Source: Leucobacter luti
GTDB lineage: Bacteria > Actinomycetota > Actinomycetes > Actinomycetales > Microbacteriaceae
Direction of reading: 5' to 3'
Length of the DNA: 64,000 nt
Assembly (NCBI RefSeq): GCF_004217175.1
Contig: NZ_SHKI01000005.1
Coordinates: forward strand, 186,001 to 250,000
Shown here one piece after another: positions 24,877 to 33,751 of the stretch. Within the stretch, counting starts at the first letter, position 1; each line of letters begins with the position of its first letter. The notes below the pieces were generated by a model that worked only from the letters and a program-made list of their open reading frames with translations, was not told the origin of the DNA and made no database searches. The position numbers and the translations under genes are program-made.

Positions 24877-27837
24877 TCAGTCTTGGGGCGACCTCCTGCC
24901 TAGCCCCGACGTGTTCCGTGCACGGCGCCAGAACACGGCTGCAAGAGCAAGTGCGGCAAGTAGGAACCCGCCGCCTGCGATGAGCAGGTGGTCTCGCCCG
25001 ATTCCACCTGTCAAGGGGATACCTGGTACGAGCTGCTGCTCGTTCTGAATCGGGCCGAGATCCCAGTTGAGCACCGCCGGCGGCGTGGTTCCAATCGTGA
25101 AGGAATGGGGTGTCGTATCCAATACGTAACCAGCGGGTGCCTTTACTTCGACGAGGGTGTAGCTCCCTTGAGTGAGTCCGGTCACATCGAAGTAGCCTGC
25201 CCTCGAGTCTGTGTCCGGACCTGAGCAAGGCGCGTTGGTGCAGTCGTCGATTGTTCTGACGGTTCCTGATGCGCCTGGACCGGTGAGCTTCCAGCTTGAG
25301 CCCGCCAGATGTTTACTTCCATTGACTTTTTCCCAGAGCACACTGCCGGTGACCGGTGCAGCGGGCTTGTTCACGAATATGCAGTCGACCGTGTCCCCGG
25401 GGGCGATCGCAGTCAGTGTTGCACCGGCGGCGTTGGGCAGTGTGACGGTGCGAGGAGATCCAGTGACAGGCGTAATGGTGCACGTGCCGCTCACGAATAC
25501 CCACCCCGCTTGCTGCGTCTCGGAGATAGCTACACTCGCACGGGAGGCTGGGGTTCCAAACGCTGCAGTCCAGGTCACCTTGCCGGTCGCGGGCGTCACC
25601 TGCGTAGTGGCGGTCGGACTTGCTGTAACCGTACCGGTAGTGGCTGTTGTTGCTGCGCCGAGTGTCCACCCAGAAGCGACCCGCTCATTCGTTCCGTCCG
25701 TGTCCTGAATGCGCTTGGTGACATTGATCTTCGCAGGTGTGGGTGGTTTGTTCACGAAGGTACAGTCCACCGTGTCCTGGGGCGCAATGCCGGTCAAGGT
25801 GACACCCGCTGCGCCCGAAATAGGTACGGTTCGCACGGCACCGCTCACGGGAGTAATCGTGCATGATCCACTCACGAACTCGTAGCCTGGCTGTTGCGTC
25901 TCCGAGATAGCCACGCTGGCACGGGACGCGCTCGTCCCGAACGCTGCAGTCCAGGTCACCTTGCCGCTTGCGGGCGTCACTTGCGTGGTGGCGGTTGGGG
26001 TTGTGGTTACCGTGCCAGCGGTCGCGGTGGTGGCTGCTCCCAGTACCCAGCCGGATGCAACCCGCTCATTGGAGCCATCAGCATCCTGAATGCGCTTGTT
26101 CACATTGATCTGCGCGTTCAGCGTACTGAAAGCGCAGGTCTGCGCAAAGTTGTTGAGATATGTCGAGAGGCCACTAAAGTCACTGACGTTATAGAAGTCG
26201 GAATTCTGTGTTGGGCCCGAGACGTTGCGAATGTTATTTGTCACTGAGAATTTGACTGCAGCATTCGAGGCGGTCAGATCGTCTACGTAGAAGGGCACGA
26301 TGCGCGTACCCTTCGATTTCACGAGGTTCGCCGAGAACACGCCAGCTTCTAGCGCGCGAGTGTTGGGAAGGTAGCCCGAGAGTGCCAGGCCCCAAGTGCC
26401 CACCGGATTTGCGGTCAGGGTGGTCGGTGCCCCGTCGGTGATAAGAACCACCACGTCGTAGGTCACCCCCGAGTTGGCAACCGTGGTCAGCGCGTGATCC
26501 CAGTTCGTGGAGGCATTGTAGTTCGCAGTTGCGCTTAGCGGTGCAGTCCAAGTGCTATAGAGGTTCTTGAACGTCGCGGCCTGCGCGGGAGTGGTCACTG
26601 AATAGGGGCCGGGGTAATTCGTTGCGTAGCTGCCGTTCGCCTGAACGGCGGGGCTCACCCTATTGAAGCTGAACACACCAAGTTGTGTGTTCTTGCCGGT
26701 CAAGTTGTTCACCATGCCATCGATTGCGGCCTTCGCCTGGGTGACCTCTCCCGGTGCCATAGAACTGGAGAGATCGAGCACAACCGCCACTTTTAGAGCA
26801 CAGTTCGGCGTGTACTTGAGTGATGGGTTGTCGCGCACTACCATAAAACGGCCACCTGACACCGTCGTCCCCGGCTGGGTTGCGTACGGCATCAGGGGAT
26901 CGAAATTCGTGGCATCCCCGTTGCCGTCCTTCAGGAACGGGAAGGTGTTGTCCAGGGATTTGTAGGTCGACCCCGCCACCACCACGGTGTTCACCTGAAA
27001 TAGGTAAGTAAACGAAGCAGCAGCAATCGGGGTGCTCACGTTGACGTTATTGCTGAACACCGACGTGGCCGGCATGTGCCATCCGGGCGTGGTGATCGCC
27101 GGCTGCGCGGAGGGAGACATTCCAACCCAAGGCTTGCGGTTGACCACCATGCCAGATTCATCGACCGCCGGTGTCGTGCCGGCAGCCTTGACCGGGACGA
27201 TGAAGTTGCAGTCACCGTCCGCGTCGGAGACGCACTTTGCCCAACTGTAAGGGAACGGTGTGAATATGGCGTCGGTGACGGTCCCATCGTCTGCGGAGTA
27301 CTTGCGTCCCGGGGCACCGAGGTAGAGCGTCACACCGGCCACTCCGGTAGCCTGAGCGTTGTTCATGTTGACGGCCTGGGTGCCGGTGTCGGCTGCTCTA
27401 TCGCCACCGACGCGCACGCTGATGACGACGCTGCCTGCGGGTGCCACCGGTACCGAGGCAGGCGCAATACCTACTTCTGCTAGTTCCTCTGTGGTGATCT
27501 CAGGAACTTGCTGCGCAATGTCTGTGGGAACGGGCGAATCGGGCGACTCGCTTTCCATCTCTGTGTCCGATGGATCCTGGTCGCTGGGAACGGGCGAATC
27601 GGGCGACTCGCTTTCCATCTCTGTGTCCGATGGATCCTGGTCGCTCGTTGCACTCGCCTCTGGCGAGATTTGAGCAATGTTGTCGGTACTCGACGGCACC
27701 GGCTCTTCTGCGGCGTGTGCTGCCGTGACGCCTGGGGTAGAGCCGAAGCTCCCCAGAAGTAGTGCTGCAGCCGCACCTACCGCGGCTACTCGCACCAAAC
27801 TGTGATACTTCGACGAGAAGGAAGCCCCACTTCGCAT
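24877..27837 (-). CDS. Pilus tip adhesin with vWA domain and SpaA-like repeats
   Basis: A 986-residue surface protein. The signal peptide ends near AAHAAEEPVP. An acidic low-complexity region with two exact 20-residue repeats (SDQDPSDTEMESESPDSPVP) follows. A von Willebrand A domain has the metal site VVLDLSSSMAPGE (~355) and VLITDGAPTT. Two near-identical ~110-residue prealbumin-like repeats begin NVNKRIQDADGSNERVASGW and NVTKRIQDTDGTNERVASGW; a further SpaA domain ends in KAPAGYVLDTT. The sorting signal is IPLTGG plus helix plus WRRAR. vWA tips mediate adhesion in known pili. It is immediately upstream of the major pilin (54 bp). Confidence 0.9.
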   Translation of the reverse strand: MRSGASFSSKYHSLVRVAAVGAAAALLLGSFGSTPGVTAAHAAEEPVPSSTDNIAQISPEASATSDQDPSDTEMESESPDSPVPSDQDPSDTEMESESPDSPVPTDIAQQVPEITTEELAEVGIAPASVPVAPAGSVVISVRVGGDRAADTGTQAVNMNNAQATGVAGVTLYLGAPGRKYSADDGTVTDAIFTPFPYSWAKCVSDADGDCNFIVPVKAAGTTPAVDESGMVVNRKPWVGMSPSAQPAITTPGWHMPATSVFSNNVNVSTPIAAASFTYLFQVNTVVVAGSTYKSLDNTFPFLKDGNGDATNFDPLMPYATQPGTTVSGGRFMVVRDNPSLKYTPNCALKVAVVLDLSSSMAPGEVTQAKAAIDGMVNNLTGKNTQLGVFSFNRVSPAVQANGSYATNYPGPYSVTTPAQAATFKNLYSTWTAPLSATANYNASTNWDHALTTVANSGVTYDVVVLITDGAPTTLTANPVGTWGLALSGYLPNTRALEAGVFSANLVKSKGTRIVPFYVDDLTASNAAVKFSVTNNIRNVSGPTQNSDFYNVSDFSGLSTYLNNFAQTCAFSTLNAQINVNKRIQDADGSNERVASGWVLGAATTATAGTVTTTPTATTQVTPASGKVTWTAAFGTSASRASVAISETQQPGYEFVSGSCTITPVSGAVRTVPISGAAGVTLTGIAPQDTVDCTFVNKPPTPAKINVTKRIQDTDGTNERVASGWTLGAATTATTGTVTASPTATTQVTPATGKVTWTAAFGTPASRASVAISETQQAGWVFVSGTCTITPVTGSPRTVTLPNAAGATLTAIAPGDTVDCIFVNKPAAPVTGSVLWEKVNGSKHLAGSSWKLTGPGASGTVRTIDDCTNAPCSGPDTDSRAGYFDVTGLTQGSYTLVEVKAPAGYVLDTTPHSFTIGTTPPAVLNWDLGPIQNEQQLVPGIPLTGGIGRDHLLIAGGGFLLAALALAAVFWRRARNTSGLGRRSPQD
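27526..27645. repeat. Two perfect 60-bp tandem repeats inside the tip-adhesin gene
   Basis: A 60-bp unit is repeated without a mismatch and encodes two identical 20-residue acidic segments just after the signal peptide. Such arrays can change length by slippage. Confidence 0.85.
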
Positions 27838-28908
27838 ATGTTCCCTGCACCCCTCATTTCAGCCCAGATTGCGATAACGGCTGATTCTGCTCGTTCCAAA
27901 GGACAACGGTTTTCTCCATGTTTGCCCCTGAAGAACTCTCGCCTGTCACGAGCCCAATCACCATCGCTAACCTGTGAAATACGTTGCCGAGGACACGTAA
28001 ATAGGTAGTGCTGTGCGCTGGATTAGGTACTATTGCGCCGCTATCCGTTCCGCTGTTCAATCAGATGCGTAGGTCTTGATGCTGGAATCTTCTTAGCGCT
28101 TTCAGAGGGATGCGGGATGTGCCGAGTAGACCTTGCCGGGCAACACCATGAATTTGAAGCGCGAGAAGGCGGCACGTATGGCGGCGCCGAGGGAGTATCC
28201 ATTTGGGTGGACGAATGGACATGAACACATCATGGTTGCTTGCGTTGGCGAGATCTCTAACGAACCTCTGTCAAATTTTGTGCATCTCTGCCACCATTTC
28301 TATTTGCAAAGCGAGCCTTCACGGCAGTACAGACTGCGGCTGCTCGGCAACTCAGTCCAATCATCCATACAGCCAGCATTGCGGGCTCGGCCGCTATCGG
28401 CTCGTCACTTTGGGTCGGATGCGAACACCGTTCCCCATGTTCAAAACCCTGAGAATCATTGAGATGAGTACCAAAGAGTGACAGCTCTGCTGTTGGAGAA
28501 CGGGGAAGCTGTTGGCTGTCATACGACAGACTCATTGCGCTTCGCTCTTCCCCGGATGACCAGGGCAGCGATCAAGAGGGACCGTGCAGCCGTGAACAGC
28601 ACATCTCGCAAGTACCAGGAGGGGCGCCAGCACCTCCTCGAGCACGACGAGCAGCTCGCGAGTTTCACTGCACGGCTGACAGGCAGCCTGAGGCCACCGC
28701 AGAAGCTCAGCGCATCAGACGCGTCAACGAGAACCGGCCTGAGGCAGGCTGTGGAACTGTGAATGCTGGACACCCCGGAATGTGAGGCCGCATCCCTCCA
28801 ACGGCAAAAGCGGCATGCGCCGCAAATCTCTGTCCACGGAGAATTGTCCTGCCGATAGGGAGCGGCTTCACTGCTGAGCCCCGTGTACTGAAGACGACTG
28901 AGACGCAT
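27838..28908. other. Low-GC intergenic region of ~1.07 kb, no supported gene
   Basis: It should contain the tip-adhesin promoter near 27840-28010. Open frames of 90-130 codons exist on both strands (e.g. 28478-28762 plus, 28519-28914 minus), but they lack ribosome sites and recognisable motifs. The region may be a decayed gene. Confidence 0.5.
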
Positions 28909-28957
28909 GCACAAGCAAGCGACCCCGAAGCTGATGCTTCAGGGTCGCTTGCTTGTG
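28909..28957 (-). terminator. Long hairpin downstream of the third pilus protein gene
   Basis: An inverted repeat of more than 20 bp with one mismatch (28909-28931 with 28936-28957, loop TGAT) lies ~107 bp after the stop of the minus-strand gene at 29064. It is long for a simple terminator. Confidence 0.65.
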
Positions 28958-29063
28958 CGCTCTACCTTAGTGAGGAGCGGCGGTTGCTGGGACTGAAATC
29001 ACGACGACAAAGTTGACCGCTGCAGCCTCAGCCGCCGACGCATCAAGGATTCGTTTGAGGGAT

Positions 29064-30639
29064 TCATGCTTGTTCCATTGCGCGCCTACGTCGTTTAGTA
29101 ACCTGAGCTGCGGTGAAAACTGCGGCGCCGAGGAGCAGGATGGCTCCAACTCCCATCCGCAGGAGCGGGACCATGTCACTGCCACCGGTAACGGCAAGGC
29201 TTGTTTCGTGTGGCTTTGACTCCTTTACGGGCGGCTTCTCGCAATCGATAGCATCAAACTTCACGGTGTATTCCCCCATGAAACTGGCGCCGACTTTCGT
29301 GATAGTCCAGCCTGCGGACTGGACAAATACGTACTCCTCATCGCCAAGCACTCGCACGGTGACAGTTGAGCCGGCCTTGACCTCACCGACCATCGTGACA
29401 GTGCGAATGTTGGCAGTAGGTGGGAACATCACACTGGGGACGGTCGGCTGGCCAGGTACGGGACAGGTGGCCTGGACGACGATGGGTGTGGGAAGGGACA
29501 TCGCCCAGGGTAGTCGTGTGTTTGGGATGCGTTTTGGAACATATGTGGTGCCAGTACCTGGGGCACCGGGGGTCACGCTGAACGGGGTGTATGCGGCGCT
29601 GCCATAAGGCAGATCGTATCCCACCGGAGCCAGAGTTTCTTTCAGTACGTAGCAGCGGTACGCGCTGAAAGGGTGGATTGGGTCCTGATCGATGAACAAG
29701 CCTGGAATGAACACGCGGCCGTTTGTGTCAGATGTGAATTCCGTAACCGTGGCTCCGTTCTCGACAACTTCGATTGGGCCAGACCCGGCCAAGGGGGTCG
29801 CTACACACCTCTCCCCGTAGGGGTCTGCTGCGGGGTACACTTCGAATTTCGCGCCAGCCAGCCCTGCGCCGGTCACACCGTCGACCTTATACGCTTCATA
29901 CCAGCCCCACCGGGTAGTCGCGATGTTCGAAATCTCCGAGGGTGCCTGCCGCGAATGTGGTATGGGAGGCAACTCGTCCCAGCCTGTGGGGATCCAAGGG
30001 GGCAGATACGGGTGTTCCGGATCTCCGAAGCAGGCGCCTATGCTTGGGTTATCCGGATGGAGAACAAACATCGTGTTTGACTGCGCAAGCAGTATCGTTG
30101 GCCCACGCGGTGGTTGCGTACTCCAGTGTGCTGGTGTTCTTTATGATTCCGTCTCCCACTGCACTCACAGATGCATCAACCGTGACTCGGATTACCTGCA
30201 TGTCTCGCGGCATCATGCCAGGAAGATTCACAAAGTCTCGAAGCCCGGTTGGGGTGATCCAAGCCGAAATCGTGTTTCCTGTGCGTTCCCATCGATACCC
30301 CGCGTTACTTTCTTCGTCAACGAATGGAAGAGGTGTTGGGTGCAAAGGGTCTGCTGGGTTGATCACTTCCATAGTCACCGCCTGTACGTCACTAATACGT
30401 GAGTCGAGCTCGTCGGTAATCTTCCAGGTGTCGACTACGCTCGTGTCCGAGTTGTGTGCTGACGCTTCGATGGTGAACGACGTCTCAGATCCAAGGCCCA
30501 GCCCCCGTTGCTCTTGGCCGGCGAACTGCTTCACTGGTTCAGTCCGCATATCAGCGGTCGCGGCGGTCGAAGCCAGGAAGGCCGTGGAGAGCGCGATACC
30601 CGCCACAGCGACGGAGGATATGGATTTGATGAGTGACAT
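29064..30639 (-). pseudogene. LPXTG-like pilus-associated surface protein, disrupted by one frameshift
   Basis: The 5' frame from ATG 30639 encodes a signal peptide (SISSVAVAGIALSTAFLAS) and an isopeptide-domain-like segment, then terminates at 30049. A second frame, overlapping by 23 bp, continues with KVDGVTGAGLAGAKFEVYPA, an E-box YVLKETLAPVGYDLP, a sorting-like signal LAVTGG, a helix and KRRRRAMEQA. The second part has no signal peptide of its own, so the two halves are one gene with a +1 or -2 shift around 30050-30071. No slippery run is present, so mutation or sequencing error is likelier than programmed shifting. If intact it would be an ancillary pilin. Confidence 0.8.
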
Positions 30640-30807
30640 GATCCAACTAAATACCGGACCTGCAGCGAGTAGTGAAGCGGTTGGGGTGCAGCTTTTAGAC
30701 AAGCACGTAGAGATATCAGTGAAATTAGGTATTGGGGTGTGCGCTCGCAGGCATACGGCGGATCGTGCTTCGCTGTCGGCGGCGAAGGTTGTGCGAAGGT
30801 AGAAACC

Positions 30808-31479
30808 ATGAGTAGTGACGAGCTCGTTGTCTTCGTCCATGGCCTGGGTGAAGTACCTGAGGTGTGGCGCGCCCAAGCTGGCGCGCTTCCAGATGGCTTC
30901 GCCCCACTCGTGATCGACGTGTTTGGGCCAGCACCGAACAAGAGTTTTTCTCTGAGCAGGTCGGCCGCGAGCATTGCTGCTGAGATCGATAGGATCGGTG
31001 TCGCTGCAATTCATCTTTGCGGTCTTTCACTTGGTGCGATGATCGCCTTGCGATTCGCAGTCGACTATCCAGACCGAGTCCTCTCGTTGACGCTTGCTGC
31101 GGGGCAGATTCGCCTGCCGAAGACACTGGCGATCGCGCAGCAGGTATTCATGTCCCTGATCCCCGCGAAGCAATACGTGCGCAACGGTGTCGACAAGCCC
31201 CAGATGATCGCGGCACTCAAATCGGCGAGAACAACGGACTTCTCGAGGGAACTGGCAGCCGTTGTCGCGCCGACGCTCGTCCTCTGTGGCTCCAAGGATC
31301 GACTGGGTCTCCCCGGCTCGCGAGCGCTTGCAGAAGCCATCGCGAACGCTGAGCTTCGTGTCCTTGCCGGAGCTGGGCACCAGTCACACCTCCAGGCACC
31401 GGAAGCTTTCGCTCAGGCTCTCGGGGCATTTTTGCGAGCTCCTGCAGGAGTGCTGCCCAAGCGTACCTTTCCGCACTAG
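30808..31479 (+). CDS. Alpha/beta-fold hydrolase
   Basis: A 223-residue esterase/lipase-like enzyme. The oxyanion segment VVFVHGLGEVPEVW starts the fold; the nucleophile elbow is LCGLSLGAMIAL (Ser in GLSLG); the acid is probably Asp in LVLCGSKDRLG, and His is in GAGHQSHLQ. ATG 30808 is 9 nt after GAAGG. It is divergent from the frameshifted pilin gene and not obviously part of the pilus. The substrate is unknown. Confidence 0.85.
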   Translation: MSSDELVVFVHGLGEVPEVWRAQAGALPDGFAPLVIDVFGPAPNKSFSLSRSAASIAAEIDRIGVAAIHLCGLSLGAMIALRFAVDYPDRVLSLTLAAGQIRLPKTLAIAQQVFMSLIPAKQYVRNGVDKPQMIAALKSARTTDFSRELAAVVAPTLVLCGSKDRLGLPGSRALAEAIANAELRVLAGAGHQSHLQAPEAFAQALGAFLRAPAGVLPKRTFPH

Positions 31480-31767
31480 GGGCGGTCAGCTGCCCACGGT
31501 GGGGCTCGAAGGTGTACGGAGCAGCCGTTGCTGGCTGTTCTTCGACGAGGTTGCCACAGGGAAGCTCTCCAGAGTACTTGGAAATGCGGTCGCCCTAGAG
31601 GTCAGTACGACTATAGGCTGGCTGTTCTGGTGGCACCCATACCTCTACCTGCATACAAGCTTCGTCATGTTGGACGCGAAAGCCCACTGTCTAGCTGGAG
31701 TTGCAGATAGGATCGCTCGTAGACGAACCTGTCACAAACATGCATAAGAGAAAATCTGAGGCGCTTC
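31480..31767. other. Intergenic region, no gene seen
   Basis: 288 bp between the hydrolase and DUF308 genes. It should hold the promoter of the DUF308 operon; I see no repeat or structured RNA. Confidence 0.45.
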
Positions 31768-32322
31768 ATGACGACTGCCACCCTGTCCCCCGCCGCGCCT
31801 ACAAAGGGAGCACGCCTCGCACTGCTAATTGGTGGGATCGCCGCCGTTGGCTTCGGCATCGCCGTACTCGCCTGGCCCACGAAGGCAGCAGTCGCGCTGA
31901 CCGGTGTCATTGCCTCCTACGCAATCATCTCGGGTATCGTCTACGCGGCACTCGGGGTCTTCTCCAAAGAGCTCGGTGCAGGCGGTCGGATCGGCCACAT
32001 CCTCCTCGGCATCCTCTACGTGATCGCCGGCGTATATGCCTTTTCCTCGCTCCAGCAGTCCGCTGCGTTCCTGGCGCTTTTCCTCACCATCATGGTTGGC
32101 GTCATGTGGATCGTCGAGGGCTTCACTGCGCTTTTCTCTCTCGGCCAGTCCGGTTCGAGTGGCCTCACAATCGTGTTCGCGATCCTCTCCGTCATCGCCG
32201 GTTTCACACTCCTAAGCAGCCCATTGTGGGGTGCAGTATTCCTGTGGTGGTTCCTCGGTGTCGCGCTCATCGTGCTTGGTGGTCTGAACGCGGTCCGCGC
32301 CATCGCCAGGAAGAAGGCCTAA
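31768..32322 (+). CDS. DUF308 / HdeD-like membrane protein
   Basis: A 184-residue integral membrane protein with six predicted helices in three pairs (e.g. LALLIGGIAAVGFGIAVLAW, IGHILLGILYVIAGVYAF, AVFLWWFLGVALIVLGGLNA), ending in a basic RAIARKKA tail. This is the HdeD/DUF308 family, linked to acid and envelope stress in other bacteria. ATG 31768 follows CTGAGGCGCTTC. It is first in an operon with DUF6325 and SHOCT proteins, an arrangement I recall from other actinobacteria. Confidence 0.85.
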   Translation: MTTATLSPAAPTKGARLALLIGGIAAVGFGIAVLAWPTKAAVALTGVIASYAIISGIVYAALGVFSKELGAGGRIGHILLGILYVIAGVYAFSSLQQSAAFLALFLTIMVGVMWIVEGFTALFSLGQSGSSGLTIVFAILSVIAGFTLLSSPLWGAVFLWWFLGVALIVLGGLNAVRAIARKKA

Positions 32323-32324
32323 CC

Positions 32325-32762
32325 ATGGCAACAGAGCAATTCGCGGGCCCCGTCGACTACCTCGTGTTCGTGTTCGACGAGCACGCCGACCTTGGCCCCG
32401 GCCTATCCGCAATGCTAGACCGTGTCGAGCAGGGGATCATTGAGATCTTAGATATCGAGCTCATTGGTGTCGACGAGACAGGCGCTCCCGGCCGGCTCGA
32501 GCTCACGGACCTCGGCGGTGTCACCGGCATCAACCTCTCGACGTTCGATGGGGCAGCGAGCAGTCTTCTCGACGCAGATGACCTCGCGAGCATCGCCGCC
32601 GAACTTCAACGCGGGCAGGTAGCGCTTGCGGTGGTGTATGAGGATCGCTCGCTCGCTGTCGCTGCAGGAGCATGGGCGGCGGCAGGCGGCGTAGAACTAT
32701 TCTCGGGCGGAATCGCCATCGAGGATCTCGAACGAGCACTCAACGAAGGGAATCAGTCATGA
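32325..32762 (+). CDS. DUF6325 family protein
   Basis: A 145-residue acidic soluble protein starting 2 nt after the DUF308 stop. GPVDYLVFVFDEHADLGPGL, GIIEILDIELIG and QVALAVVYEDRSLAVAAGAW are typical of DUF6325 proteins, which co-occur with DUF308 and SHOCT genes. The function is unknown. Its stop overlaps the next start (ATGA), so translation is coupled. Confidence 0.75.
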   Translation: MATEQFAGPVDYLVFVFDEHADLGPGLSAMLDRVEQGIIEILDIELIGVDETGAPGRLELTDLGGVTGINLSTFDGAASSLLDADDLASIAAELQRGQVALAVVYEDRSLAVAAGAWAAAGGVELFSGGIAIEDLERALNEGNQS

Positions 32763-33043
32763 GTCTCCTCCGCACCGCAGCGCGCGCATCCGTCGCAACA
32801 CGGGTCATCGGGAGCACCCACCGCCGCCAGCAACAACGCTGGGCCGCGCAGGACACAGCTGCCGCCGCTCCCGCTGCAGCGGCTGCTCCTCCGGAGCCCG
32901 TCGCACCGCCCGCACCGGCACCCGCTGGGGGCAGCACTTCGGTTCTCGACCAGCTCGCGCAGCTCGGCCAGCTCCGGGACGCGGGCGTGCTCACTGAAAC
33001 TGAGTTCGAGGCGCAGAAGCAGCGCGTCCTCTCCGGCGCGTAG
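32759..33043 (+). CDS. SHOCT-domain protein
   Basis: A 94-residue protein. A basic N-terminus (RTAARASVATRVIG), an Ala/Pro-rich linker and a C-terminal SHOCT motif (LDQLAQLGQLRDAGVLTETE then FEAQKQRVL). SHOCT is a short oligomerisation-type domain found at protein ends. It is coupled to DUF6325 by an ATGA overlap and closes the operon. Confidence 0.85.
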   Translation: MSLLRTAARASVATRVIGSTHRRQQQRWAAQDTAAAAPAAAAAPPEPVAPPAPAPAGGSTSVLDQLAQLGQLRDAGVLTETEFEAQKQRVLSGA

Positions 33044-33057
33044 ACGCGCGCCGTTCC

Positions 33058-33096
33058 GAAGAGGGTGCTCGATTGTCTCGACTGGGCACCCTCTTC
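33058..33096 (+). terminator. Terminator of the DUF308-DUF6325-SHOCT operon
   Basis: A perfect 11-bp stem (33058-33068 with 33086-33096), 15 bp after the SHOCT gene stop. Confidence 0.75.
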
Positions 33097-33270
33097 GCGT
33101 TCGTCGGCCTCTACCGGCAGCCGACCGTCCGTTCCGCAAGCCGGTCGTGGTCTCGAACGACGATCCCGTTCGCCAAAAGGCGAAGGCTCTGGACGTTCTA
33201 GCGATTAGCAGGTCGAGTTCATGTCCATCGTCTCTAAAGAAGCCGGCGATTCTGGCGAGGGGAGTCTTTC

Positions 33271-33462
33271 ATGAGCGACCTGCCAATGATTCGCATCGGC
33301 GACGGCTCGAGCAACGAGAACTACCGCACCTGCGCCGTCTGCGGCCGTGACTGCGAGCCTGAGATATTCGAGGGCGGCGAGGGCGTTGGCATTCGGGTCG
33401 CGTTCTCGTGCCCTGAGCACGGCCTGCACGGCGTCACAGACCCGTTCGAGGGGATGAGGTAG
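33271..33462 (+). CDS. Small zinc-ribbon-like protein
   Basis: A 63-residue protein from ATG 33271, 5 nt after a strong GAGGGGAG site. CAVCGRDCE and CPEHGLHG give a likely C-x2-C ... C-x2-H metal site. I do not recognise the family. It is the last gene before the right end of the element. Confidence 0.65.
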   Translation: MSDLPMIRIGDGSSNENYRTCAVCGRDCEPEIFEGGEGVGIRVAFSCPEHGLHGVTDPFEGMR

Positions 33463-33499
33463 GCCGTGCTCTCCGCTCCGCTCCGAGCAGCGGGCAGGC

Positions 33500-33535
33500 C
33501 CGTCCGCCGCTCCGCTTCGGACAGGCCCATGAGCC
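33500..33535 (-). repeat. Dispersed short repeat, copy 2
   Basis: CGCCGCTCCGCTTCGGACAG followed by GCCCATG closely matches 10680-10734 in the left half of the element. Confidence 0.5.
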
Positions 33536-33556
33536 ACGACATCCGCGTGATCTCGG

Positions 33557-33609
33557 GAGTATCACGCAGTATCACGGCGGAATCGCTTTAGCGTAGTCCT
33601 TAGCGTAGT
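33557..33609. promoter_or_regulatory. Right-end integrase arm-type repeats
   Basis: GAGTATCAC (33557-33565), CGCAGTATCA (33565-33574), TTTAGCGTAGT (33587-33597) and TTAGCGTAGT (33600-33609) repeat the two motifs found beside attL, in the same orientation and order. Confidence 0.7.
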
Positions 33610-33633
33610 TCGGTACTTTCAACCGAAAAGCCA

Positions 33634-33671
33634 ACAGCCCCTGATCTGGTTTTCACCTGATCAGGGGCTGT
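33634..33671 (-). terminator. Terminator of tRNA-fMet copy B, supplied by the element
   Basis: A 12-bp stem (33634-33645 with 33660-33671). It is nearly identical to the hairpin after tRNA copy A and unlike the orphan terminator at 4186-4223. Confidence 0.7.
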
Positions 33672-33675
33672 TTTT

Positions 33676-33712
33676 CGTTGCGGGGGCAGGATTTGAACCT
33701 ACGACCTCCGGG
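33676..33712. repeat. attR core within tRNA-fMet copy B
   Basis: 37 bp identical to attL at 4228-4264. Together they bound an element of about 29.4 kb. Confidence 0.9.
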
Positions 33713-33751
33713 TTATGAGCCCGGCGAGCTACCGAACTGCTCCACCCCGCG
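33678..33751 (-). tRNA. tRNA-fMet (CAU), copy B, reconstituted at attR
   Basis: Identical over 74 nt to copy A, including the C1/A72 mismatch and the GGG/CCC anticodon stem. Its 3' half was brought in by the integrated element. TAGAGT about 10 bp upstream on the minus strand is a probable -10 box. Confidence 0.95.

Noticed and set aside
28478..28762. 94-codon plus-strand open frame in the low-GC gap
   Set aside because: GTG start without a convincing ribosome site and no recognisable motif; reported only as part of the gap.
30049..30071. Programmed frameshift in the third pilus protein gene
   Set aside because: No slippery heptamer or stimulating hairpin is visible; mutation or sequencing error is simpler.
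4265..33677. Prophage
   Set aside because: No capsid, terminase, portal, tail or lysis genes; the element has mobilisation rather than virion genes.
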